DNA of 64,000 nucleotides from Nansenia antarctica (Eukaryota; Chordata; Actinopteri; Argentiniformes; Microstomatidae), in the NCBI GenBank assembly GCA_963989245.1, contig OZ022341.1:51658933-51722932 (forward strand), in the 5' to 3' direction. Positions 55,063 through 64,000 of this stretch are shown piece after piece. Position 1 is the first letter of the stretch. Every line of letters begins with the position of its first letter. Position numbers and translations under genes: made by a program. The notes under the pieces are model-generated. The model made no database searches. It saw only the letters and a list, made by a program, of their open reading frames with translations, and was not told the DNA's origin.

Positions 55063-55453
55063 CTCTCAGTCAACGTAACGTTGCAACAACGTAAGCAGAA
55101 TACAGTAAACACACCAAAATGTGGCTTTTTATCCCTCCCCCTCGCCCAGCTATTGGCTACGTCGATTGAGCTCACAGCCATTCACACCGATTGTTGTTCT
55201 TAGCTGCGCTCACGTTCCCGCCCCCAAGCTTCGAAAACTCATCTCATAAAACAAGCTTATTTTGAAGACTTATTACACGTATTTAATTAAATGAAAACTG
55301 CTCGAAAAAATAACGAGTGGGTACTTCACAACTTCAAGTTGCGTCTTATTACAAAAAAACTAAATCAGAGTTTTTGCTTTGAAAAACTTTGAACGCAGAT
55401 TTGAGGCATTTGCACTTTGCGCCCGTTTTGCAAATCCATGACGTCACGTCACA
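55063..55453. other. 5' flank of transposase gene and right end of transposon
   Basis: AT-rich, non-coding, ending GACGTCACGTCACA at the terminus. Presumably holds the promoter; CCAAT-type (CTATTGGCT, 55151) is visible, but no clear TATA was assigned. Confidence 0.5.
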
Positions 55454-55845
55454 TATTACGAGATAGGCTCAGGAACCTGTTTGGCATCTCAGGCCAAGTA
55501 TTCCAGTGGCTAGAGTCATAAATGGATCCCAATGTGTTCTACACAATAATGTATTGTCTGCATCCCGGGCAGTCAAGTATGAAGTCCCACAGGGGTCCGT
55601 TCTGGGCCCTCTGTTGTTCTCACTGTAGTTGGCACCACTGGGTCAGATATTGCTTTCTTTTGGTCTTGCTTTTCATTGTTATGCTGATGATTTACAACTA
55701 TATATCTTGTATCAGAGATCGAATATCTTGGGCATCAGAGATCGAATGTTGTTGACCTTGGATCTGCATCGCTGCTCTGTAGCTTCAGTAGTGGGAGATG
55801 GTTGTGGCTTCAGGAGATGGTTTATGGTGGAAAAAACTATCTAGC
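55454..55845 (+). mobile_element. LINE RT fragment (middle part)
   Basis: Continues the RT of 41026-41123: LRDRLRNLFGISGQVFQWL, then with frame damage KYEVPQGSVLGPLL and catalytic YADDLQLYI. It ends where an AAT repeat and other sequence begin. Confidence 0.8.
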
Positions 55846-55925
55846 TAGTTATAATAATAATAATAATAATAATAACTTGAATGTATATAGCGCCTTTCAG
55901 GGCACCCAAGGTCGCTTAGTTATCT
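55846..55925. mobile_element. AAT repeat with SINE/LINE-tail remnant
   Basis: (ATA)n followed by TATATAGCGCCTTTCAGGGC and ACCCAAGGTCGCTT, a sequence type repeated at 61821-61910. Confidence 0.45.
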
Positions 55926-56199
55926 AACTAGCTTGATATACATTACCACTAACTCTAAACTAGCTTGCTAGCTAAAGTTACCTGAGGTAACTTACCTCTA
56001 AATATGGATCTGACTGGGGCTTAGTTAATTTATTTGAGGGGGTAAACACACACTTTATTTGTTTTTTTGCTTTGAACAAATTACTTACCAACAAGGCATC
56101 TGCCTATGGTCCTAGCGGTCACCAGCAACTAGACTCACTCACTGAACATGTAACTACAGAGATGTGTGAAACCTGGACATAAACAAAACCTTCCAAAAG

Positions 56200-56275
56200 G
56201 GTTTAGGCAAGGCAAGTTTATTTGTATAGCACATTTCATACAACAAAAGTGCATTATATGCACACATTATATAAA
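56200..56275. mobile_element. LINE/SINE tail remnant
   Basis: GGCAAGGCAAGTTTATTTGT then ATAGCACATTTCATACA is a very common teleost repeat terminus. No coding part present. Confidence 0.5.
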
Positions 56276-56555
56276 GACAATAGCCTACAGTAAGAGGAGT
56301 ATAGTAAGATGTGTATGTATTGTATGTGTTATTATCCATATTCTAAAGGCTTGCTTAGATTCGTTTTAGATTAGTTTTTACTGATTAGATTCCTATTCTG
56401 GAAAAGTCTGGAAAAACGCCTATTTTAAGTAGATAATGTATAATTTGTATATTTAAACATAAAAATTCAGAAAACAATGTACCCATCCATGGGTTTGACC
56501 GTTCATCTGCCTCGGCCTCAGTGTCCTGCATTCAGGTCCACAAAAAAAGATGAAA

Positions 56556-56873
56556 GTTATGGAATTATATGATATTCGGAGTCTGCTCTTGGCTGAGGGC
56601 TTCACCACGTCACGCGCAGTATCAACCAATGAAAATGCGTAGGGTGCGCCCAAGATACGCCCCTATATTTGCATACACATCTGACAATGACAGAGACAAA
56701 CTATTCAATGTGAATACAACATTGTCTTTCTCTTTATCAGATGTGTATGCAAATATAGGGGCGTATCTTGCATGTTGTCCACGCCCCTACGCATTTTCAT
56801 TGGTTGATACTGCGCGTGACGTGGTGAAGCCCTCAGCCAAGAGCAGACTCCGAATATCATATAATTCCATAAC
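56556..56873. mobile_element. Foldback MITE, 318 bp
   Basis: Arms 56556-56684 and 56737-56873 are near-perfect inverted repeats of about 130 bp (GTTATGGAATTATATGATAT inverse at the right end), separated by about 52 bp. The right arm has an extra ATGTTGTCCAC segment. It would form a long hairpin. No clear target duplication. Confidence 0.9.
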
Positions 56874-57002
56874 TAGACACTACTTAATTAACTCTGCGTA
56901 TAAATCATAGTGGAGGTATGATATATGGCATATATATGGCATATATATACGGTTCTTTGGTGGAAAGGCATTTTTTAAAGCCATTTTTAGTCACCACAAG
57001 TC

Positions 57003-57075
57003 TGTTCAAACCCAGGCAGCGTAGGGGCGTGGACAACATGCAAGATACGCCCCCAGATATTTGCATACAGATCTG
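57003..57075. mobile_element. Second partial copy of the foldback arm
   Basis: CGTAGGGGCGTGGACAACAT and AAGATACGCCCCCAGATATT repeat the inner part of the 56737-56873 arm. Confidence 0.75.
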
Positions 57076-57077
57076 AT

Positions 57078-57232
57078 AAAGTGGAAAAGAAAGAATAAAT
57101 GTGGAAAAGAAAGAATGAATGTGGAAAAGAAAGAATGAAAGAATGAATGTGGAAAAAGAAAGAATTAATGTGGAAAAGAAAGAATGAATATGGAAAACAA
57201 AGAATGAATGTGGAAAACAAAGAATGCGTAAA
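57078..57232. repeat. About 20-bp minisatellite
   Basis: Tandem GTGGAAAAGAAAGAATGAAT units with small length variants, about 7 copies. Confidence 0.9.
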
Positions 57233-57342
57233 AATAATAAACAAATATAGAAATGTATTTCCTTATTACTGTGTGTATTCATTCATTTATGTATTCATAC
57301 ATTCATTTATTTATCTATATATTTATTGTTAATTTTGACAGA

Positions 57343-58010
57343 CTTGGTCCTCCATAAAGACCTGTCTGGCTGCTGTGAAGGGCTGGTTATCAGCGAACTT
57401 TCTGCTATTAAATTCAGACAAGACTGAAATGATAAAATTCGGTCCAGCTAGACTAAATCATCCAGTGATAGTCTTGTCTTGACCTTGGATGATCGTGTCA
57501 TCCAGTGCATGGACAAGGTTAAAAATCTCGGTGTCATTCTGGATCAGAGCCTCACATTTGACCCTCACATAAAGGGGGTGATAAAAATAGCATTCTTTCA
57601 CCTCAGAAGAATTGCTAAGATTAGATCAATCCTTTCTTTTGAAGATGCTGAGGTTCTGATCCATTCTTTTGTGACATCCAGACTAGATTATTGTAATGTC
57701 CTTTTGTCGGGACTGCCAAAAAAGAGTTTCCATGGTATACAAATGGTCCAAAATGCTGCAGCTCGCATTTTGACTGGGTCAAAGGAATACGACCATATCT
57801 CACCAGTACTGGCCTCCCTTCATTGGCTCCCTGTCCATGTTAGAGCGGACTTCAAGATGCTGCTACTAACTTATAAAGCTATAAATGGCACTGCGCCTTC
57901 TTATTTAAAGGACTTTCTCGACCCATATGTGCCCTCAAGGGCTCTGCGCTCACAAGGTTCTGCTATTATCATGATTACGTTCTTCCATATTTATACCACG
58001 ACCTCCCTAC
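57343..58010 (+). mobile_element. LINE RT C-terminal fragment
   Basis: Third part of the same kind of LINE: KTCLAAVKGWLSANFLLLNS, then after a frameshift near 57480 DKVKNLGVILDQSLTFDPHI, LIHSFVTSRLDYCNVLLSGL, VQNAAARILTGS, LASLHWLPVHVRADFK and PYVPSRALRSQGS. The longest piece is 187 codons, 57479-58042. Inactive. Confidence 0.85.
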
Positions 58011-58112
58011 AAACCTCAATGGAGAGAGACCGAGACATCTAATCAAAATGATAATGTAGCCTACCACTCATCATTTTCATAAACATAGCTGTTTTGTTGT
58101 GTTTGTTTACAT

Positions 58113-59976
58113 CATCGTTTCTCAACGGGGGCGTTCAGACAACATCGGGGGGCGCTGGAACAAATATGTTTTAAAGGGGGGCGTTGAGGTGTTCTTGGGG
58201 GGCGTTCACGCATAAAGTATTTTTCTCATGAAAAACAGCAGTCAGCATTGTTATTACGGGTACGTTCGTAAATGCACGAACGGTCAGTTCGCTCGGACAA
58301 ACCGTCTTTTCAGTCAGAGCACCCATCTCTGAGCGCCCCCAGAGCGCAGTGCTCTGAACTTGGCCGGGCTCTGTGACGCAGACACACGTAGCGCAGCGCC
58401 CCAAAAAATAAAAGTGAGAGTGTCATCAAGAAGATGAAGCTAAAAACTCAGCTAGCAAAGGCAGAGCTTTTGATAGTTTCCAATGTGTCTGGGTAAGCTG
58501 CATTGTAGAAGAATCTTGACAGTTCATGTACAGTGCAGAAATTGCAATACTATGCTAGTCTACGATAGAAAGAACCCCGGTTCATCCCACCTGTAATGTC
58601 ATGTTGACCATGGATGCACCATAGCTAATGCTAGCACAAGCCAACTTTCTACCCTTGCCATCCCTTTCTTGCATAGCACCCGCAAATGAACACGGAGTGG
58701 AATAGGCTATATAACTGTAAATAGTTTATAGTCTTTGGATTTAGCCAGTCGGCGAAGATTTATGAGGAATAGGCTATTTAATTTGTGTTGCTCATCTAAC
58801 AGCGATACAGTGTTGTTCAATTTACGGTCTTGTTTAATTTCTATGAGTGTTTTCCTTGTAGGCTATGCTTGAGTGACATGTGTTTCAGTTTGTAGGCTCA
58901 TTGTAATTGTTGGCTAAAAGCGAGAGAGAATATTTCTTATGTTAGTTTTGATACTCAGTCCATGTCCCCGCCGGTGACGTAAGCCTGTTGTGCCAAATAC
59001 TCCCTCCCCGCTTATATACACTACCCTCTGCGCTTATGCGTTCGCTTCGTTCGCTTCCTTTCAATACAGCTTATTTAATTGAGTTAAAATGAGTGCTAAT
59101 ACCATACCACCATACCAGAACATCACAGCAGGAACAACCTATCTAATAAAAGCGATCATATTGTAATAAACCAGTCCGGAAAGTTCTCTGTCGCTTAGCC
59201 TACCAATAATCTAACCTGGAGAAATCAGCTACGAATGTCCCCTCCCCTCGCAGGTTCATCACAGTATATTACATAAATGTATTACTGTTAAGTGTTGTTG
59301 TGGATGTTATCCCTAGTGCCATTCTGAGGTTAGCATTGCGATGTGTTCGTCTTAACGTTTACAAACTAAAATATACAATCGCTTTTTAGTGATATGTTGC
59401 TCCTCATGTGATGCCCTGGAAACGAACACATAAGCACTCCGAACAGCTGTCAACGTCTTTTGTTGCTATAGGAAACCACTACTCTGTCTGCTTGCGATTG
59501 ATCAGCTGTCAGCAGTGTTATTACAGGTACGTTCGTAAATGCACGAACGGTCAGTTCGCTCGGGCAAACCGTCTTTTCAGTCAGAGCACCCATCTCTGAG
59601 CGCTCCCAGAGCGCAGTGCTCTGAACTTTGGAACTTTGTTAACAAAGTCTAATCAAAAATTAATAAATATTAGCATCATAAAACAGTCTGTTTGTATTCT
59701 CTGATGTTGTCTGAGTTTGTTTAACACTCATAAACAGCATTTTTATTCACATTCACATGGCCTTTCTGCTCTCTGGTAAACTAATGATAATGATATTCCA
59801 ACTGCCCAGTTAAATCAAATCTATTATTTGGCATTCAGTGACATGCTTTTTAAATGACATAACACAGAATATTAGTCAACATTAATATTCAGGGAAGTAT
59901 TTTTTTGATGGGGGGCGGTAAGAGACCTGGATAATGGACAGGGGCGCGCTGGCCCAAAAAAGGTTGAGAACCACTG
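58113..59976. mobile_element. Non-autonomous hAT-like element, 1864 bp
   Basis: Right end inverted reads CAGTGGTTCTCAACC, the typical hAT terminus; the left end is a diverged CATCGTTTCTCAACGGGGGC. Perfect 8-bp duplication GTTTACAT (58105-58112, 59977-59984). Contains an internal direct repeat of about 110 bp (58254 and 59519 onward: GTACGTTCGTAAATGCACGA). No transposase frame. Confidence 0.9.
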
Positions 59977-59984
59977 GTTTACAT

Positions 59985-60370
59985 CAATCCCCTCTCCTTC
60001 CTGCTTCAGACCACTGACGTGTTGTTACAAGATGAACTCTGATTGCCGGCTGCTGTTTTTTCCCTGAAATCAAATACTCAATGTGTAACTGTTGTCTACA
60101 AACCTATATACCACGAGCAATGCATCTGCTCTGAAAGCGATGACTCTATGATCAGGTATGACGAGATCCCCAGTGACCTCGCATACCCTCCACATGTGAA
60201 CAACCCACCTCCCCATGAATGAACACAGACATGTATATGACGGGAGGCATGGTGACGGTTGGTACAGATAATGAACAGATAATGAACACGAAATGTGGCG
60301 TGGTGAAATGTAAATACATCCCCAACAGCCTGCTGTACACCATGACTCTGGCTTATCCTCATGTGACCCC
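59985..60370. other. No gene recognised
   Basis: Unique-looking sequence. Minus frames here extend from the GA tract and lack protein features. Confidence 0.5.
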
Positions 60371-60372
60371 AG

Positions 60373-60404
60373 CTGAGAGAGAGAGAGAGAGAGAGAGAAG
60401 GTGA

Positions 60405-60453
<49 letters not shown>

Positions 60454-60600
60454 GGTGAAGGGGAAGGAGATAGAGGGAGGGAGAGAGAGAGAAAGATAGG
60501 GAGGGAGAGAGAGGGCGGGGGTGAGAGAGAGGGAGGTAGGGAAAGAGAGAGGGGGGTGAGAGAGAGCAGGTGTGGGAGAGACAGAGAGAAAGAGAGAGAG
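60373..60600. repeat. (GA)n purine-rich tract
   Basis: About 230 bp of GA with GGTGAAGG interruptions. Ser/Leu/Pro frames (184 and 177 aa) are artefacts. Confidence 0.95.
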
Positions 60601-60607
60601 ACACACA

Positions 60608-61066
60608 CAGGGGTGTGCAGGCATTTCATTATCTGTATCTGTATCTGTTCAACCTACAAAATGATCTGTATCTGTATTCATATGAATTCAAAAGACTTGA
60701 AGTGGGCGTGGTTTATACCGGAAGTGACGTTAAATCATTAAATGAATTATAATACAACATTCTATTGGCATAATTCATTCTGAAACATATTTCCACATCC
60801 TCATACTCATGTAAAGTTCATCTCTCTCTCTGTTTTTTATTTTTAACTAAATTAAGTGTTATGAACTGTCTAACTAGTTAGTGAAATCAAAGTCCTATGT
60901 TGCAAACAGAATTGGCATTTTTAATGGCCATCCTCAGAATGGCCATCCACAATGATATAACAGATAATGGCTGACGCATAGACAAGTCAATCATGGCTTG
61001 TTTTCTGTATAATAACGAGCATCACATTATTTGCATATTCGTATTCGGATACATCCCTATGGGTAC
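60608..61066. mobile_element. Possible MITE between purine tracts
   Basis: Left AGGGGTGTGCAGGC with TCTGTATCTGTATCTG, right (inverted) AGGGATGTATCCGAATACGA. The ends look like diverged hAT-type termini, but no target duplication was found. Confidence 0.35.

Positions 61067-61068
<2 letters not shown>

Positions 61069-61140
<72 letters not shown>
61069..61140. repeat. (GA)n microsatellite
   Basis: About 72 bp of pure GA. Confidence 0.97.
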
Positions 61141-61142
<2 letters not shown>

Positions 61143-61818
61143 TTGGACCATAAGAGGCAGTTGTTGCGTTCCTCAGACACCCCCAGCTTCTATAAACATT
61201 GATTCCAGGTTTAATTGGCTGGAGAAGGGAGGGATATGTCTCTTCCACGGTGGGCAAGTTCCGGATGGCCCCGGTCATGTTCAAAGACGTTTTTTTAATT
61301 ATCGCTCCACGCAATATCTGCCCTTCCTTGGAGCGTGGAAAACACAGGGTCAGCAAAGAGCAGCGGCTACAGCGGCGGGAAATGAAATTAATTTTGACAG
61401 TATTTTCTGCTGATTATAATGAGAACAAATTGGGGTGTAAGTGTATACGCTGAGTAGGGAAAGCTGCACGTTAATGCTAGGTCCTCCAGGGTCCCGGACT
61501 AGCTTCACACGTACGCAACAATACAGTGAAACATAATTAATGTAGGAGAATATCATTATTTAAAACCGACAGATGGAAAACATACTGTTCACACACACTC
61601 ACACTTAATAACCTTTTCTCACCTAGAGAAAAATTACAAATGCCCTAAAATAATCTAATGCTCTCTCTGTCTGCTACATAATTACATTATTTAAGACATT
61701 CCCAAACAAGCAGGGTAAAACGCTAATCACTGTGTTAAATAACAATAGTTGTTGTTTTTTTCGGAACCTTGTTGATTCAATATCCTGCAATTCCACAGCT
61801 GTTATGTGCACAGGTGTC

Positions 61819-61820
<2 letters not shown>
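61141..61820. other. No gene recognised
   Basis: Unique sequence with no supported coding exon. Confidence 0.5.
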
Positions 61821-61855
<35 letters not shown>

Positions 61856-61910
61856 ATTGTATTTATGGGCGCCTTTCAAGGCTCTCAAGGACACCTTACA
61901 AGACAGTTTA
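61821..61910. mobile_element. (AAT)n with SINE/LINE-tail remnant
   Basis: (AAT)11 followed by GGGCGCCTTTCAAGGCTCTC and AAGGACACCTTACAAGACAG, related to 55846-55925. Confidence 0.55.
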
Positions 61911-61989
61911 AAACCACATATCAAAACATTAAAATCAACAAAGCAAATGAGATAAAAAAAACAGAAAAACCAGTTATAACAACAAACAA

Positions 61990-62270
61990 ATGGGCTCGCC
62001 TTGATACGTTCCTCATTCCATTCCATGCATTACAATGAACCCGTCCTCCGATTTCTACCTCCACCAGCCTCCCCATGATCTATAGTGTCAGGCCTGAAAA
62101 AGTGGTATCAAACACATACTGTAGGCATGTCCATCATGAGTGCAGGCATTTTCGGTTTATGATACCACTGCTGATACCATTCCTCATTCCATTCCATGCA
62201 TTACAATGAGCCCATCCTCCCAGCCCGATTCCCACCTCCACCAGCCTCCCCTGATTACGTCATAGCTAAT
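61990..62270. repeat. Foldback MITE remnants
   Basis: Two copies of CATTCCATTCCATGCATTAC followed by ACCTCCACCAGCCTCCCC, with an AAACACATACTGTAGG middle, related to 2194 and 6935. Confidence 0.6.
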
Positions 62271-62523
62271 TAAGGCATGTTTGAAGTCCACTTGAGATGA
62301 GGCACAAGACAATAGCAATCAAGGCCTAACCAGTCCCATCAGTCTCCAGCTACTGTAGGCTATCCCTTAATGGGGGGGTGGGGTGAACGTGATACAGCCG
62401 CTCCTAATTAGCTGTGAACACGTGTGAGCAGCCGTTCAGTGATAGCTAATGCATAATTAGCTCCAAAACACATGTGCGGACCCATTGAGAGGCGGCTAAA
62501 TAGCTGTCGCTAATCACTTACTT

Positions 62524-63500
62524 ACACCCACCAAACACTTTATTAGGAACACTATACTAATACTGGGTAGGACCTCCCTTTTCTCTCAAAACAGCCTTGA
62601 TTCTCCATGGTATTGATTCTACAACATGTTGGAAACATCCTTTGTGATTCTGGTCCATGTTCACGTGATTGCATCATGTAATTCCTGCAGATTTTTCTTT
62701 GAATCTCCCTGGATTCAGATCTGGTGATGGGAAAAGCCACTGAAGAACCCTGAACTCATTGTCATGTTTATACAAATTATTTGTGACTTGGAATATTATA
62801 CTGTACTTGTGACTCATCATGCTGGAAGTAGCCATTAGAAGATGGGTAAATTGTGGCCATGAAGGGATGCACAGGGTCAGCAACAATACTCAAACAGGCT
62901 GTGGCATTCAAGCGATGATTGATGAATGAATGAATGAATGAATGAATGACTGAATGGTCTTTATTGTCATTGATATAGTACAGGTACCAAACAACGAAAT
63001 TTGGGAGGGGAGGCTCCCCTGGTGCTAGGAAAAAAAAAACTAAAAACAAGAAGGGAAAAGAGCTGGTTTACATAAATAAAGGCTATGTACACTATCCACT
63101 ATAGTACTATACTATACAAATAAAACACTGTGCTGTACTCTATTCTATGCTATACCTATTCTAACATTTCCTATCTCTGAACCTTATGTACCCGAGGGTT
63201 GTCATATTGCACATAGTGTTATTGCACATTCATTTAAAGTGTCGCAGTTTGCAGGTTTGAAATGTTCACAGTTGTGTTTCAGTGTTGCACTTGATTTCAA
63301 TCTAGTAGCTGCCATCAAATTGTCTAGATTGTCCAGGGCCTAGAACCTAGGTCTTTGCTGTGTTCAGGGCCTGAATGGCCCTGGGGTAGAGGCTGAGCTT
63401 CAGTATTGGTAATTCAGCTACAGTAATTGGTATTAACTGGCCCAAAGTGTGCCAAGAAAACATTCCCCACACCATAACACCACCTCCACCAGCTCAGATG
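62524..63500 (-). pseudogene. Tc1-like transposase relic, interrupted
   Basis: Begins with the terminal-type ACACTTTATTAGGAACAC. Minus frames give transposase fragments HDNEFRVLQW, SPDLNPG, LNATACLSIVADPVHPFM and YPSSNGYFQHD, parts of the Tc1 catalytic domain around SPDLNPIE. After the LINE insertion, 63420-63495 continues with sequence antisense to the GGGGVMVW...FSWHTLG region. Multiple frameshifts; dead. Confidence 0.8.
62922..63402 (-). mobile_element. L2-like LINE 3' fragment
   Basis: GAATGAATG tail, then GGTCTTTATTGTCATTGAT ... to CTGAGCTTCAGT, colinear with 17910-18390 (the 3' end of the larger LINE). Truncated after about 480 bp and inserted into the Tc1 relic. Confidence 0.9.
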
Positions 63501-64000
63501 GAGTCACTTTCTTATTTTAGAATGTTTACCCGGATAAACAAAAAAGTGATTTGGAACTCTCTGCTTTTCCCTTTGGATTACTTTGAAACCGATATACCAG
63601 CTGCTGTTTGTCCACAGCCTTAACAACGGTCCCAAAACAGTTTTCCGAGTGAGATTACAAGCTCTAATCTGTGTTCCCAGGGGAGAGGGGTCACCGTCTG
63701 TCCACTGCGCAGAACAACAGCTGTTCAGAGGAAAAAACATATTTTAAAAATCCAACAAGCGTTTTTTATTTTGCCTAAACAGAGGTTTTGATTGTGCAGA
63801 TGAAGGGGGGGGGGGGGAGTTACTAAAGGGACCCGGCTGGAGGCAAGAGCTGCAGTATAGTGTTCTGGATGAATGCGCTCATTAAGACCTTAGCTAGACA
63901 TCAGCTAAAACAAGGAGAAGGAGTGAGGGAGAGAAGGAGGGGGGGAGGGTGGAGGAGCGGAGGAGTGGGGAGAAATGATGGAGGAGAGGAGGAGGGAGAA
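63501..64000. other. No gene; poly-G and purine-rich end
   Basis: G run at about 63806-63818 and a GA/GGAGG-rich tract from 63910 to the end. No coding feature supported. Confidence 0.5.

Larger units (their letters stand above)
41124..55453. mobile_element. Large two-gene DNA transposon, 14.3 kb with nested insertions
   Basis: Left end TGTGACGCGATC and right end (inverted) TGTGACGTGACG share a 7-bp terminal inverted repeat. TA flanks both ends (41122-41123, 55454-55455). Removing it rejoins a LINE RT frame precisely, which fixes the boundaries to within a few bases; TCACATAT is shared at both edges, so an 8-bp duplication cannot be excluded. Inside are two convergent spliced genes: YqaJ nuclease-like (41521-44114) and transposase-like (55062-51271). 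A gypsy-like element (5.4 kb) and a LINE fragment (about 0.9 kb) inserted later; the original length is about 8 kb. Superfamily not settled: eukaryotic ISL2EU/IS4EU-type transposons with a YqaJ-domain second protein are, from memory, the closest concept. Confidence 0.75.

Overview
The window is eukaryotic nuclear DNA from a teleost fish. The evidence is the density of (GT)n/(GA)n microsatellites, a V-SINE-like tRNA-derived SINE, Tc1-like, hAT-like, L2-like, BEL/Pao and gypsy elements, and foldback MITEs of a type I know best from salmonid and related (protacanthopterygian) fish. I see no ordinary single-copy host gene, rRNA, tRNA or CRISPR. Essentially all coding capacity belongs to transposable elements, many of them nested, so this is an intergenic or intronic repeat accumulation zone.

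The most striking locus is 7737-13947 (minus strand). It is a structurally complete BEL/Pao LTR retrotransposon: two nearly identical LTRs, a tRNA-Tyr primer site and a 4-bp target duplication. Its reverse transcriptase, RNase H and integrase have been replaced in frame by about 1.05 kb of intronless host cDNA from the splicing factor gene prpf40a (two WW domains and two FF-type domains). The single 1342-codon frame reads gag - protease - PRPF40A fragment - retroviral C-terminal tail. A related autonomous copy with an intact 2103-codon gag-pol lies 14 kb away (27716-35932, 5-bp target duplication GTAGC). It gives an exact template for locating both junctions.

Further layout. 1-7736: microsatellites, a 265-bp hAT MITE with 8-bp duplication, a V-SINE and Tc1 remnants. 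15605-17597: 5'-truncated L2-like LINE. 17820-24500: a 33-bp minisatellite with a 40-monomer higher-order repeat, interrupted by an almost complete L2-like LINE (17910-21266, minus) and a 500-bp solo LTR. 24840-27350: a Tc1 relic carrying a 1294-bp hAT element, then a second solo LTR of the same family holding a 200-bp (CT)n. 36000-40000: minisatellites, microsatellites and a solo LTR. 40075-58000: a LINE interrupted by a 14.3-kb DNA transposon (41124-55453; TA duplication, TGTGACG termini). That transposon has two convergent genes: a YqaJ-type nuclease with SWIM-like and PHD parts (apparently broken) and an intact five-exon 662-codon transposase-like gene. Between them sits a gypsy-like LTR element (45207-50584) whose RT-integrase region is replaced by a 22-bp minisatellite that remains open in frame. 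56556-64000: a 318-bp foldback, an 1864-bp hAT element, purine tracts, and a Tc1 transposase relic split by an L2 fragment.

Functionally the picture is of autonomous and non-autonomous pairs. Two unrelated LTR families each have a recently moved copy that keeps LTRs, primer site, gag, protease and the extreme 3' coding tail but has lost the enzymes, which implies mobilisation in trans.
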